From: Myxococcales bacterium
GTDB lineage: Bacteria; Myxococcota_A; Polyangia; Polyangiales; JADJMO01
Direction: 5' to 3'
Assembly: GCA_016709545.1 (NCBI GenBank)
Contig: JADJMO010000010.1
Span: forward strand, 1-64,000
DNA: 64,000 nt
The number at the start of each line of letters is the position of its first letter. The stretch's first letter is position 1. This document shows, piece by piece, positions 56,011-64,000 of this stretch. Made by a program: the position numbers and the translations under genes. Below the pieces are notes generated by a model. The model was not told where the DNA came from and did no database searches. It saw nothing but the letters and a program-made list of their open reading frames with translations.

Positions 56011-58865
56011 CGCCGGCGGCGGAGTCCTAGCAGAGCGAGGGCCGCGAGCCACAAGGGTGCGCTCGCGGGCCGGCCGCTGGTCGAGCACCCGCCGCTGTCG
56101 GTCGAGATCGGCGCGCTGGCCGCCGACACGCACTTGCCGGAGCCGTCGCAGGCGAAGCCGTTCTGGCAGTCGTTGCTCGAGTTGCACTTGTCGAGGCACA
56201 CGCCGTCGCGGCAGACGAACGCCTCGCACTTGGTCTTGCTGCCGTCGGCGGCCTGCAGCGTGTCCGTGCCGATGCACTTCGAGGTGCGCGGCACGCACTT
56301 GGCGGTCTTGTCGCACTCGTAGCCCGTGCCGCAGTCGACGTCGGTCGCGCAGGCCTTCTTGCAGACCTTTTCGCCGTCGTCGCAGGCGTAGGGGCTGCAC
56401 GGACCGACGGTGCCGGCGCACGAGGCGGTGTTGGTGCCGTCGCACGACTTGCTCTTGCAGCTGTCGCTCGCGTCCTTGTCGCAGTCGGCGCGGAGGCCGT
56501 GCGGCTTGCCCTTGATGGCCACGCACTTGCCGGCCTGGCCAGGGACGTCGCACGCCTGGCACTGCCCGTCGCACTTGGTCTCGCAGCAGATCCCGTCGAC
56601 GCAGATCCCCGTGGCGCAGGCCTCGTCGCGCGCGCAGGGCGAGCCGGTCGCCTGCTGGGGGATGCACTTGCCGGCCTCGCAGAAGTGCGCAGGGTTGGTG
56701 CAGTCGGCCTTCACGAGGCAGCTGGTCTTGCAGGCCGTGGCGCCGCAGACGTAGTCGCCGCACGCCTTGGTCACGTCACCGCACTTGCCAGAGCCGTTGC
56801 AGGTGCTGGCGTGGGTCTCGATCCCCGTCGTGCAGGCGTTCGCACTGCAGGTGACGGTGGTCGCGGCGAATCGACAGCCCTTGTCGGTGCCGTTGCAGGA
56901 TTCGGCGCAGGTCGGGTCGTCGCCGGTGAGCGGCGCGCGACACGCGGGCCGGGAGCCGTGGGGCGAGCCGGTCACCAGCTTGCAGGTGCCGCGCGATCCG
57001 GTCACGTCGCACGCCTCGCACTGTCCATCGCAGGCCTTGTCACAGCAGGTCTTGTCGATGCAGAAGCCCGAGGCGCACTGCCCGTCGCTGTCGCAGTCGG
57101 AGCCGTTGGGCTGCGAGGTGAAGCGCTCGGCGGTGACGGACGGCAGGGTGAGCACGCCGTCGGTGACGGCGCGCACCCCGCCGACGAGCAGCATGCTGCC
57201 GTCGTCGAGCACCACGCCCTGGTGCGCCCCACGCGGCTCGACCATCTTGCCGGCCGATTTCCAGGTCATGGTGACGAGGTCGAGGACCTCGGCGTCGGGG
57301 TTGGCGCTGCCCGAGATGATCGACTCCTGGATGCCGCCCGTCATGATCAGGCGCCCTCCCGAGAGGAGGCCACCGACCGCGATGTAGCGCCTCGTCGCCA
57401 TGAGCTGTGGCAGCGGCGCCCACGTGTTGGCCGCAGGGTCGTAGATCATCCCGCCCTGGCTCGGCACGGTCGCGGACTCCGAGGTGGCGCTCGTGATGGC
57501 GCCGCCGACGAGCAGCGCCTTGCCGGCGTTGGGACCAGTGGTCGGCACCACGCCGAACGCACCCACGCGACCGACGGGCAGATCGGCGGCCGGCACGATC
57601 GTGGACGTCGGGCCGGAGACCTTCACTATCGAACAGGTGCGGATGTAGCGCTCGATCCCGCCCCCGCCGCCGCCCCCGCTCGAGGTCGAACCGCTGGCGA
57701 CGAGCACCCGACCGTCGGCGAGCACGACGAGGTTCGGGTCTCGCGTCGCGAACGGCAGCTTGACGGAGGGCATCGGGGTGCTGAGGCCGTTGCTGTCGAC
57801 GGTGAACATCGAGTCGTGATCGCTGGAGTTCTGGCGACCTCCGACGACGAGCACCTCGCCGGTCGACACGGCCACGGCCCCGTGGGAGCGACGCTCGGAG
57901 CTCATCCCGGACGGCCCTGGGAAGGCGGGCATGGTCACGGCGGCAGCGAAGGTGTTGGTGGCCTCGTCGAAGATCTCGAAGGTGGTCTCGGTGGTCGTGG
58001 CGTTGTAGCCGCCGACCAGGACCACCTTCTTGTTCGTGCCGCCGAACCAGGTGGCGGTGTGCTCCGCGCGCGGCCGCGCCATGTTGTTGGTGGTCGCCTT
58101 CCAGGTGTTGGTGGCCGGGTCGAAGATCTCGGCGGTGCTCAGGCGATCACCGGTCGTGAGGACCTCCCCGCCGGCGAGCAGCACCTTGCCGCTCTGCAGC
58201 TTGGTCAGCGTGGCCGACACGCGCGAGAGCCCCGAGGGCGAGGCCGCGGCGACCCACGCGGGATCGATCGCGATCGGCGCGGTGAGCCCCTCGGTGTCGA
58301 GCCGCGCCTCGAGCGTGCGGCCGCGGAGGGCGAGGGTCAGGGGCCGACGAATCCCCGCGGCGTCGATCGCGAACGCAGGCTCGCTCGTGACCCGGACGAT
58401 GCCCTTCTGATCGACCACCTCCACCTTGCCGTCGACGACCTGCACGGTGGCGACCCCGGGCCCGTAGCGCAGGTCCCACGACGACAGCATCGCCGCCGCG
58501 CGCGTGCGCGCGAGTCGCAGCTCCTCGACCCGGCCTGCCTCGCGGGCGTACACGAGGTCGAGGTCGGCCGCCGCCTCGCGGTAGACCGTGCTCCCGGCGA
58601 CGACCACGCCCTTGGAAGCCTCCCTCAGATCGCGCGGCGTGACCTCGAGCCAGACGTCGCCCTGACCCACGCGGAGGGCGGCGGCCGCGTGAAGCGGGAT
58701 CTGCGCCGCCAAGGCCGGTCCCACCTTCAGCGTGGTCGGGAAGGCGCCGAGCCGTTGCAAGGTCGCGACGATCTCCTCGGGCCGCTCGGGGGCGGGGCTG
58801 GTCGTCGACGAGCAGGAGAGGACACCGAGGGAGAGCAAGCCAGCAGTCGGGACGATCCAGCGCAT
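56007..58865 (-). CDS. Surface kelch/Cys-rich protein with MYXO-CTERM-like tail
   Basis: 952 residues. Signal with lipobox GVLSC near residue 17. Residues ~215-560 have kelch-like repeats (LQSGKVLLAGGEVLTTGDRLSTAEIFDP, GKALLVGGAI, MLLVGGV). From ~585 many Cys in EGF-like spacing (CDSDGQCASGFCIDKTCCDKACDGQC) run to ~910. The end, GGCS then hydrophobic LWLAALALLGLRRRR, is the MYXO-CTERM pattern (conserved GC followed by helix and Arg). Having both a lipobox and this C-terminal signal is unusual. Surface display is inferred. Confidence 0.85.
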   Translation of the reverse strand: MRWIVPTAGLLSLGVLSCSSTTSPAPERPEEIVATLQRLGAFPTTLKVGPALAAQIPLHAAAALRVGQGDVWLEVTPRDLREASKGVVVAGSTVYREAAADLDLVYAREAGRVEELRLARTRAAAMLSSWDLRYGPGVATVQVVDGKVEVVDQKGIVRVTSEPAFAIDAAGIRRPLTLALRGRTLEARLDTEGLTAPIAIDPAWVAAASPSGLSRVSATLTKLQSGKVLLAGGEVLTTGDRLSTAEIFDPATNTWKATTNNMARPRAEHTATWFGGTNKKVVLVGGYNATTTETTFEIFDEATNTFAAAVTMPAFPGPSGMSSERRSHGAVAVSTGEVLVVGGRQNSSDHDSMFTVDSNGLSTPMPSVKLPFATRDPNLVVLADGRVLVASGSTSSGGGGGGGIERYIRTCSIVKVSGPTSTIVPAADLPVGRVGAFGVVPTTGPNAGKALLVGGAITSATSESATVPSQGGMIYDPAANTWAPLPQLMATRRYIAVGGLLSGGRLIMTGGIQESIISGSANPDAEVLDLVTMTWKSAGKMVEPRGAHQGVVLDDGSMLLVGGVRAVTDGVLTLPSVTAERFTSQPNGSDCDSDGQCASGFCIDKTCCDKACDGQCEACDVTGSRGTCKLVTGSPHGSRPACRAPLTGDDPTCAESCNGTDKGCRFAATTVTCSANACTTGIETHASTCNGSGKCGDVTKACGDYVCGATACKTSCLVKADCTNPAHFCEAGKCIPQQATGSPCARDEACATGICVDGICCETKCDGQCQACDVPGQAGKCVAIKGKPHGLRADCDKDASDSCKSKSCDGTNTASCAGTVGPCSPYACDDGEKVCKKACATDVDCGTGYECDKTAKCVPRTSKCIGTDTLQAADGSKTKCEAFVCRDGVCLDKCNSSNDCQNGFACDGSGKCVSAASAPISTDSGGCSTSGRPASAPLWLAALALLGLRRRR

Positions 58866-58940
58866 GGATCGGAGTAGACGCGGGACCTCGGGCGCTCGCA
58901 AGGCCCCTGGCCCCCCCCGATCAGAACTTGATGAGAGGTC

Positions 58941-61169
58941 TCACGACTCGAGGATCGCCATCGTGTACTGGTGCACGGCCACGGTGAGGCGGTTGCCTTC
59001 GCGGCGGCACTGCTCGGCGCGGAACGCCGGGTCTGGCGACACGAACGTGACCTGCTTGGCCGTGGCGAGCTCCGGGTAGGTCAAGGTGATGTCTTTGCGC
59101 ATCACGGTGTACTCGGACGCGAAGGGCAGCGGTGCACGCCCCTTGGCCGCGACGAGCTTGTCGGGCGCGCCCGCGTAGTTGACGAAGTGGAGGAGGGTCT
59201 TGGTGCCGAGGCGCGAGCGCTCGATGTGCACGTCGCGGAAGGCAGCGTCGTCCATCGTGAACGGGCGCGCGCCCACGCTGTCGAGGAGGGTCGCGACGAA
59301 CGCGAGCGCCGTGGGGTCGTTCTCGCGGAAGTACGTGCGACCGATGCGGTCCGGGTGGAACGCGAGGGTGCCCGCGCCCCCCGAGCCCGCGAGGGTGGTG
59401 GGCGTCGTGAGCCCGACCAGGCCGAGCGCGGTGTCGAGCCGCGCTGCTTCGGGGCGGGCGCGCCCGAGCTCGTCCTCGGCCCCGATCAGCATCCCGCCCG
59501 CGCCCGTGCCGGTGACCAGCAGGTGACCGCCGCGCGCGCGGTAGTCGGCGAGCGCCTTGACGTGCATGTCGGCGACGTGGGTGAGGCTCGGCACGAACAG
59601 CACGCGGTACTGCGAGAGCGCCGCAAAATCGTCCTCGAACAGCCCCACCAGCGGCACGATGTGGAACGGCGTGTGGAGGTGCGAGAGCGCCTTGAAGAGG
59701 CCGCCGTAGTCCGCGCACCACTGGGTGTCGGCGACGCTGCCGCCCCAGAAGAACGACTTGTCCGCCTCGTACACCTCCGGGTTGAGGACGAAGTTGGTCG
59801 CGCTCACGAAGAACGACGTGTCGACGGGGCCCTGATCGACGTAGTCGCGGGTGGCGCTCGAGTGCACGAGGCCGACGGTGGGCGCGACCACGGCGTCGAA
59901 CAGGAGCTCCTTGTGCGCCTTGATCCACCGGAACATCCGCGTGCGGAAGTCGCTGCCCACGGTGGTGACCATCTGGGGGGTCTTGGTCTCGTAGGGCGGG
60001 CAACCGCAGGCCACCGCCGCGCCCATCACGAGGCCGGCGTCGACCGCCTCGTGCCCGTAGGAGAACACCCACGAAGGGCCGCCGCGATCGGCCGCCTTGG
60101 CGAACTTGTACGCGCGGAGCTTGCAGATCCAGTCGTCCTTGACGGCGGGGCGCATGCCGAAGTCGTTGCTGACCGAGTCGACCTCCCACACGCGGTTCAT
60201 GCTGCTCGGCAGCGCGACCGCGGGCGTGCCGGGGAACGGCTTGGAGAGCTGGTAGCGGGTGCGCGCGGCGCCATCGAGCGCCTGCACGGTCGCGATGTCG
60301 GTGTCCATCGTGACCGTCTCGATGATGATCTCGAACCTGGGGTTCACCGACCGCGCGTGGGCGAGGATGTCGGTCGTGAAGCGGTGGATCTCCTCGCGGC
60401 GCCAGGCGATCCACGTGCGCCAGACCGGGTCGCTCCAGTCCTCGCGCAGGCCGTCCATCGAGAGCCCCGTGTCCTGCTTGAACTTCTTGATGCACGCCGG
60501 GTTGAAGCAGCACCAGCGCAGCACGGTGTCCATGTAGAGCGGGACGTCGATCCAGAGGCCATCGAGGCGCGTGGCCGCGAGCTTGCGCACGCGCTCGAAG
60601 AAGTAGTCGCGGTATCCCGACGCGTGGCACATCCAGGCGCTCTCGGCGCCCGGATCGACCCAGTGCTCCTTGGTGCCGTAGAAGACGTTGGGCTTGCGGT
60701 CGATGCTCACCTGCACCCAGTCCGGGTACAGCTTGAAGATCGAGGGGATCTCGGGGCGCTCCGCGTCGGCGGTCACCACCTCGAGGCTCGGCATGTACCA
60801 GACGCACTTGAGGCCGTGCTCGTGGCACTTGCCGGCGACGGTGTCGATCTGGGCGATGCGGCGGTCGAACGCGGGGCCGAGCAGGTAGTCGGAGAGCACC
60901 GAGTCGCCCTCGACCACGCTCGCGCCGGCGAGGACGGCGGCGTTGAGCAGCGCGTCGGCGTCCTGCTCCTCGGGGTCGGAGAAGTCGATGCCGGCGATCC
61001 GCGCCTGGTGGAGCCAGCGCGGCCCCGGGTCGTCGGCGACGAGCACCTCGGTCCTGGAGACGCAGCCGAGCGGCAGCGCGAGCGCCGAGGCGGTGGCCGC
61101 CGAAGCCTGCAGGAACGACCGCCGACCCAGCGACCGACCGACGCGTGACCCACCCGACCTGTGCCGCAT
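58941..61169 (-). CDS. Tat-exported glycoside-hydrolase-like lipoprotein (GHL6/GH42-like)
   Basis: 742 residues. Tat signal GRRSFLQASAATASAL and lipobox PLGC near residue 36. The barrel-like first ~400 residues have LKCVWYMPSLEVVTADA and DGLWIDVPLYMDT; the later VLFVPSLTHVADMHVKALADYRARGGHLLVTGTGAGG resembles the beta-galactosidase trimerisation domain. The pattern is typical of hypothetical glycosyl hydrolase 6 proteins. Substrate unknown. It is a paralogue of the divergent gene at 61230. Confidence 0.82.
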   Translation of the reverse strand: MRHRSGGSRVGRSLGRRSFLQASAATASALALPLGCVSRTEVLVADDPGPRWLHQARIAGIDFSDPEEQDADALLNAAVLAGASVVEGDSVLSDYLLGPAFDRRIAQIDTVAGKCHEHGLKCVWYMPSLEVVTADAERPEIPSIFKLYPDWVQVSIDRKPNVFYGTKEHWVDPGAESAWMCHASGYRDYFFERVRKLAATRLDGLWIDVPLYMDTVLRWCCFNPACIKKFKQDTGLSMDGLREDWSDPVWRTWIAWRREEIHRFTTDILAHARSVNPRFEIIIETVTMDTDIATVQALDGAARTRYQLSKPFPGTPAVALPSSMNRVWEVDSVSNDFGMRPAVKDDWICKLRAYKFAKAADRGGPSWVFSYGHEAVDAGLVMGAAVACGCPPYETKTPQMVTTVGSDFRTRMFRWIKAHKELLFDAVVAPTVGLVHSSATRDYVDQGPVDTSFFVSATNFVLNPEVYEADKSFFWGGSVADTQWCADYGGLFKALSHLHTPFHIVPLVGLFEDDFAALSQYRVLFVPSLTHVADMHVKALADYRARGGHLLVTGTGAGGMLIGAEDELGRARPEAARLDTALGLVGLTTPTTLAGSGGAGTLAFHPDRIGRTYFRENDPTALAFVATLLDSVGARPFTMDDAAFRDVHIERSRLGTKTLLHFVNYAGAPDKLVAAKGRAPLPFASEYTVMRKDITLTYPELATAKQVTFVSPDPAFRAEQCRREGNRLTVAVHQYTMAILES

Positions 61170-61229
61170 GACGGCCTCGTTCTAGCACGAGGTGGCCGAA
61201 CGGCCCGTGTACGACCATACTCGGCCACG

Positions 61230-64000
61230 ATGCTCCGATCGGCGCGGTTGTTCCTCCTCTCTGGCCTCGTCGCGCTCGCGCTCCAGCCCGCGTGCGGCGG
61301 CGACGACCCGCGCCCTGCTTCGCCGCCGTGGACCGCGGGCGAGACGCTCGGAGGCCTCGACCTGAGCCGCGACACCACGGCCGAGGCGATCGGTCGACTG
61401 CTCGATCCGCTCGTCGCCCAGCACGTCACCACGGTCGTCGTCACCTCGCCCGCGAGCCACTACCTGCCCGACAGCGAGATCGAGTTCGCCGCGCAGCTCA
61501 TGGAGCGCACCGCCGACGAGGCGCACCGCCGCGGGCTCAAGGTGGTCTGGACCGTCCCCTCGCTGAAGGTGATCTCGCCCGACGGCGTCGACACGAAGAT
61601 CTCCATCGCCAACGAGCACCCCGACTGGCTGTCGATCCCCGCCGAACCCGTCGAGGAGGACAGCCCCGACGAGATCGCGTTCATGTGCCCCGAGGGTGGC
61701 TATCGCGCGCAGCTGTTCACGCGGACCGCCCGCTTCGCCAGCACCGGGATCGACGGCCTGTTCATGGACGCGCCGAAGATGCCGCCGCCGCGCGGCGCGG
61801 CGCCGTTCCTCTGCGCCGACTACCAGGCCAAGTTCAAGCGCGAGACCGGGCTCGACGTGCCGACCCGCGTGGACTGCCTCGGCGACGACGCGCTCAACGC
61901 CGCCTGCTTCACCGTGTGGAGCGACCCTTCGTTCCGCCGCTTCGTGCGCCATCGCCACGACGAGCTCGCCGGCCTGCAGACCGCGCTCGTGGGCTCGGTG
62001 CGCGACCGCAACGGCGGCCAGTTCCAGATCTGGTTCCGTGACACCGAGATCGACACCAACGACGCGACCGAGACGGGCAACGACGCCTCGTTCGTGCCGA
62101 CCACCCAGAACCTCGCGCGCCTCTGGGACGTGCCGGGGCTCTCCGGCAACGAGGGCATGCGCCGCGCCACGCAGCGCGACTGGGTGAACCGCCTCTTGAT
62201 GGCCAAGCTCGCGCGCGGCATCGATCGGCGCACGGGCTCGCGCACGTTCATGACGAGCTCGGGCGACCGCGACTGGGACGCACAGGCCGTGATGGGCATC
62301 GTGCTCGCCGAGCAGGGCAGCCCGTTCGAGGTGCGCACGCCGTTCGAGACGGTCGGGGTCGGCGCCGACTACCGCACCCGGGTCTACGGCTGGGTGCGCG
62401 CGCACGAGGCCGATCTCTACGGCGGCGCGCCGCTCGCGAAGGGGGCGGTGCTGCACGTGCCGGCCGCGCGCGACTACGTCGACTACGGCGCCGGCCTCGG
62501 CCTCTACTCCTCGACCGACGCCCCCACAAACCTCATCGGCGGCGGCGCGCCCAGGCCCGACGCCACGTTCTGGACCAAGGCCCTCGACGCCAGCGTCGAC
62601 GAGCTCGAGGTGGTCGGCGAACAGCGCGGCATCGGCCGGCTGCTCGTGCGCCGCCACGTGCCGTTCGTGATCGAGAGCCTCGAGAAGGTCACCGCGGCCG
62701 ACCTCGCGGGCTACTCGGTGGTCTTCGCGCCGAGCGCGATCGCGCTGTCCGACGCGCAGATCGCCACGCTGAAGGCCTACGTCGAGGGCGGCGGTCGTCT
62801 GGTGTCGACGGCGCTCGGCCTCGGCGCGATGGACCAGCTCGGCGCCCCGCGCGCGGCTGCCCCGTTCGATCTCGTCACCCCGGCCCAGGAGTCCGTCGTC
62901 GAGAAGCCGCTCGGCAAGGGCACCTTCGTGCACGCCCAGGCGCTGATCGGTCGGCGCCACCTCCGCTACGACGATCCGTTCTCCGTCGCGTTCGTCGACA
63001 ACCAGCTGCTCGCCGCGGGTGTCGACTCCATCGCGCCCGCCGCGAGCCCCGACGTGCACGTCGAGCCGTGGTCCAGCGGCGAGGCCATGACCGTCCACGT
63101 CGTCTCGTTCGCCGGCCTCGACGGCTCGGGCAACGCCCCGACCGACGAGACCGCGGTGCCGCTCGTGCTCTCGGTCCCGCGCGCGGTCACCAAGGTCACG
63201 GTGAGCTCGCCCGACGAGGGCGCGGTCGACGCCGACGTGCCCTTCACCCCCGACGCGAGCGACCCGAGCCGCGTCGCGCTCACCGTGAAGGTGCGTCGAC
63301 ACGCGATGCTGAAGCTCGCCCTCGGGGGCGGGCCGCTGACGCCGAAGCCCCTCGTGGTGGCGCCGGTGATCACCAAGGTGGCCGACGCCGAGGGCTACGC
63401 CGGGCACTCGATCGCCCTCGAGGGCCAGGGGTTCGGCAGCAAGGCCGGCAAGGTGCGCTGGGGCGACACGGCCTGCACGGTCACCCTGTGGAGCCCGACG
63501 CGCGTCGCGGCCTACGTGCCGAGCGACGCGGCGCCCGCGACCAAGGACGTCGTCGTCGAGGTGGGCGGCGCCGCGCTCCCCGGCAAGCCGTTCACGGTCA
63601 AGGCGCCCGCCAAGCTGCCCACCAAGCCCATGCTCGACGGCCTCGCGTTCGTGAAGGGCAAGCTGCGCTCGGCGTGGGGCGGCGTGTTCACCAACTACGT
63701 CGACCGCGTCGACACCCCTGGCGCAAGCGAGGTCTACCCCTACGGCCACCACCAGACCGCCGAGCACCTCGGGCTGATGCTGTGGGTCACCGCCGGCATG
63801 CTCGACCACGAGGCCTTCGAGGCGGCCTACGGCTTCCTCGACAAGCGCATGTTCTCGCCGCGCCGCGACCTCGCGAACTGGGCGGTCGACAAGACCGTGG
63901 GCGCGCCGATGCTGCAGAAGGACGAGTCCTCGGCGCTCCCGCTGAACGGCAACGCCCCGCTCGACGACTTCCGCGTGGTGCGCGGCCTCTACTCGGGGTG
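61230..64000 (+). CDS. Multidomain glycoside-hydrolase-like lipoprotein (runs off right edge)
   Basis: 923 codons to the window edge with no stop. Lipobox QPACGG near residue 22. A GHL6-like barrel (GLKVVWTVPSLKVISPDG, GIDGLFMDAPKMP) and trimerisation-like domain (VIALSDAQIATLKAYVEGGGR pattern) parallel the divergent paralogue. Near residue 710 an IPT/TIG immunoglobulin-like domain (GYAGHSIALEGQGFGSKAGKVRWGD) begins, and from ~815 a new helical domain (HHQTAEHLGLMLWVTAGMLD) that resembles an (alpha/alpha)6 glycosidase. It likely acts on cell-surface or environmental polysaccharides. Confidence 0.85.
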   Translation, partial: MLRSARLFLLSGLVALALQPACGGDDPRPASPPWTAGETLGGLDLSRDTTAEAIGRLLDPLVAQHVTTVVVTSPASHYLPDSEIEFAAQLMERTADEAHRRGLKVVWTVPSLKVISPDGVDTKISIANEHPDWLSIPAEPVEEDSPDEIAFMCPEGGYRAQLFTRTARFASTGIDGLFMDAPKMPPPRGAAPFLCADYQAKFKRETGLDVPTRVDCLGDDALNAACFTVWSDPSFRRFVRHRHDELAGLQTALVGSVRDRNGGQFQIWFRDTEIDTNDATETGNDASFVPTTQNLARLWDVPGLSGNEGMRRATQRDWVNRLLMAKLARGIDRRTGSRTFMTSSGDRDWDAQAVMGIVLAEQGSPFEVRTPFETVGVGADYRTRVYGWVRAHEADLYGGAPLAKGAVLHVPAARDYVDYGAGLGLYSSTDAPTNLIGGGAPRPDATFWTKALDASVDELEVVGEQRGIGRLLVRRHVPFVIESLEKVTAADLAGYSVVFAPSAIALSDAQIATLKAYVEGGGRLVSTALGLGAMDQLGAPRAAAPFDLVTPAQESVVEKPLGKGTFVHAQALIGRRHLRYDDPFSVAFVDNQLLAAGVDSIAPAASPDVHVEPWSSGEAMTVHVVSFAGLDGSGNAPTDETAVPLVLSVPRAVTKVTVSSPDEGAVDADVPFTPDASDPSRVALTVKVRRHAMLKLALGGGPLTPKPLVVAPVITKVADAEGYAGHSIALEGQGFGSKAGKVRWGDTACTVTLWSPTRVAAYVPSDAAPATKDVVVEVGGAALPGKPFTVKAPAKLPTKPMLDGLAFVKGKLRSAWGGVFTNYVDRVDTPGASEVYPYGHHQTAEHLGLMLWVTAGMLDHEAFEAAYGFLDKRMFSPRRDLANWAVDKTVGAPMLQKDESSALPLNGNAPLDDFRVVRGLYSG

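Noticed and set aside
56499..58877. 792-codon plus frame antisense to the kelch protein
   Set aside because: Shadow of the Cys-rich/kelch gene; low complexity and no signal or domain.
58971..61148. 725-codon plus frame antisense to the Tat lipoprotein
   Set aside because: Shadow; the minus gene has Tat signal and conserved glycosidase-like blocks.

Overview
This 64 kb window is very GC-rich, with strong G/C bias at third codon positions. It looks like chromosomal DNA from a myxobacterium-like member of the Myxococcota (order Polyangiales or a relative). The reasons are a giant Ser/Thr kinase-AAA-TPR regulator, a DUF4388 protein, a CarA/CarH-type B12 photoreceptor, many Cys-rich or Asp/Thr-rich lipoproteins, a MYXO-CTERM-like C-terminal anchor, and many short operons with ATGA/GTGA start-stop overlaps. 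No rRNA, tRNA, CRISPR array, insertion sequence, prophage or origin was recognised.

Layout. 1-7.5 kb: two secreted or lipid-anchored proteins, a B-box-like zinc protein, an orphan DNA methyltransferase, a GNAT acetyltransferase and a ~1,295-residue kinase/ATPase/TPR protein. 7.5-9.5 kb (minus): SAM methyltransferase, YggS and a Kazal-like lipoprotein, translationally coupled. 9.5-17.5 kb (plus): a TPR protein, an MFS transporter, small lipoproteins, phosphomannose isomerase, a GH31 glycosidase and a FolB-short-chain reductase fusion. 17.5-23.5 kb: a receiver-like protein, a DUF2085 membrane protein, then a MarR regulator with a BKACE (DUF849) enzyme, a crotonase and a carboxyltransferase. Two promoters here share a palindrome. 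23.5-26 kb: the AmmeMemoRadiSam trio. 26-34.7 kb: mostly minus-strand genes (extensin-like peptidase, aldo/keto reductase, an NTase-HTH-HD operon, an acyltransferase, an outer-membrane barrel, unknown membrane and cytosolic proteins). 34.7-46.9 kb: DUF4388 protein, XRE regulator, Xaa-Pro aminopeptidase, DUF2062/VWA/CarH-like genes, an M15-like peptidase, DUF1015 and a SET protein. 46.9-56 kb: hotdog thioesterase, a helical protein, a phosphoesterase lipoprotein, HPPD, a pentapeptide protein and ArgG. 56-64 kb: a kelch/Cys-rich surface protein and two divergent glycosidase-like paralogues, one cut by the right edge.

Eight single-base frame breaks interrupt otherwise well-conserved genes (six genes, including argG and the giant kinase). 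Five lie in the first 6 kb. They look more like assembly indels than decay, so these genes should be read as intact proteins until the bases are verified.

The most interesting units are the MarR/BKACE/crotonase/carboxyltransferase locus with its shared operator, the FolB-reductase fusion, the HD + sigma-region-4-like HTH + nucleotidyltransferase operon, and the CarH-like light sensor beside a VWA/DUF2062 operon.
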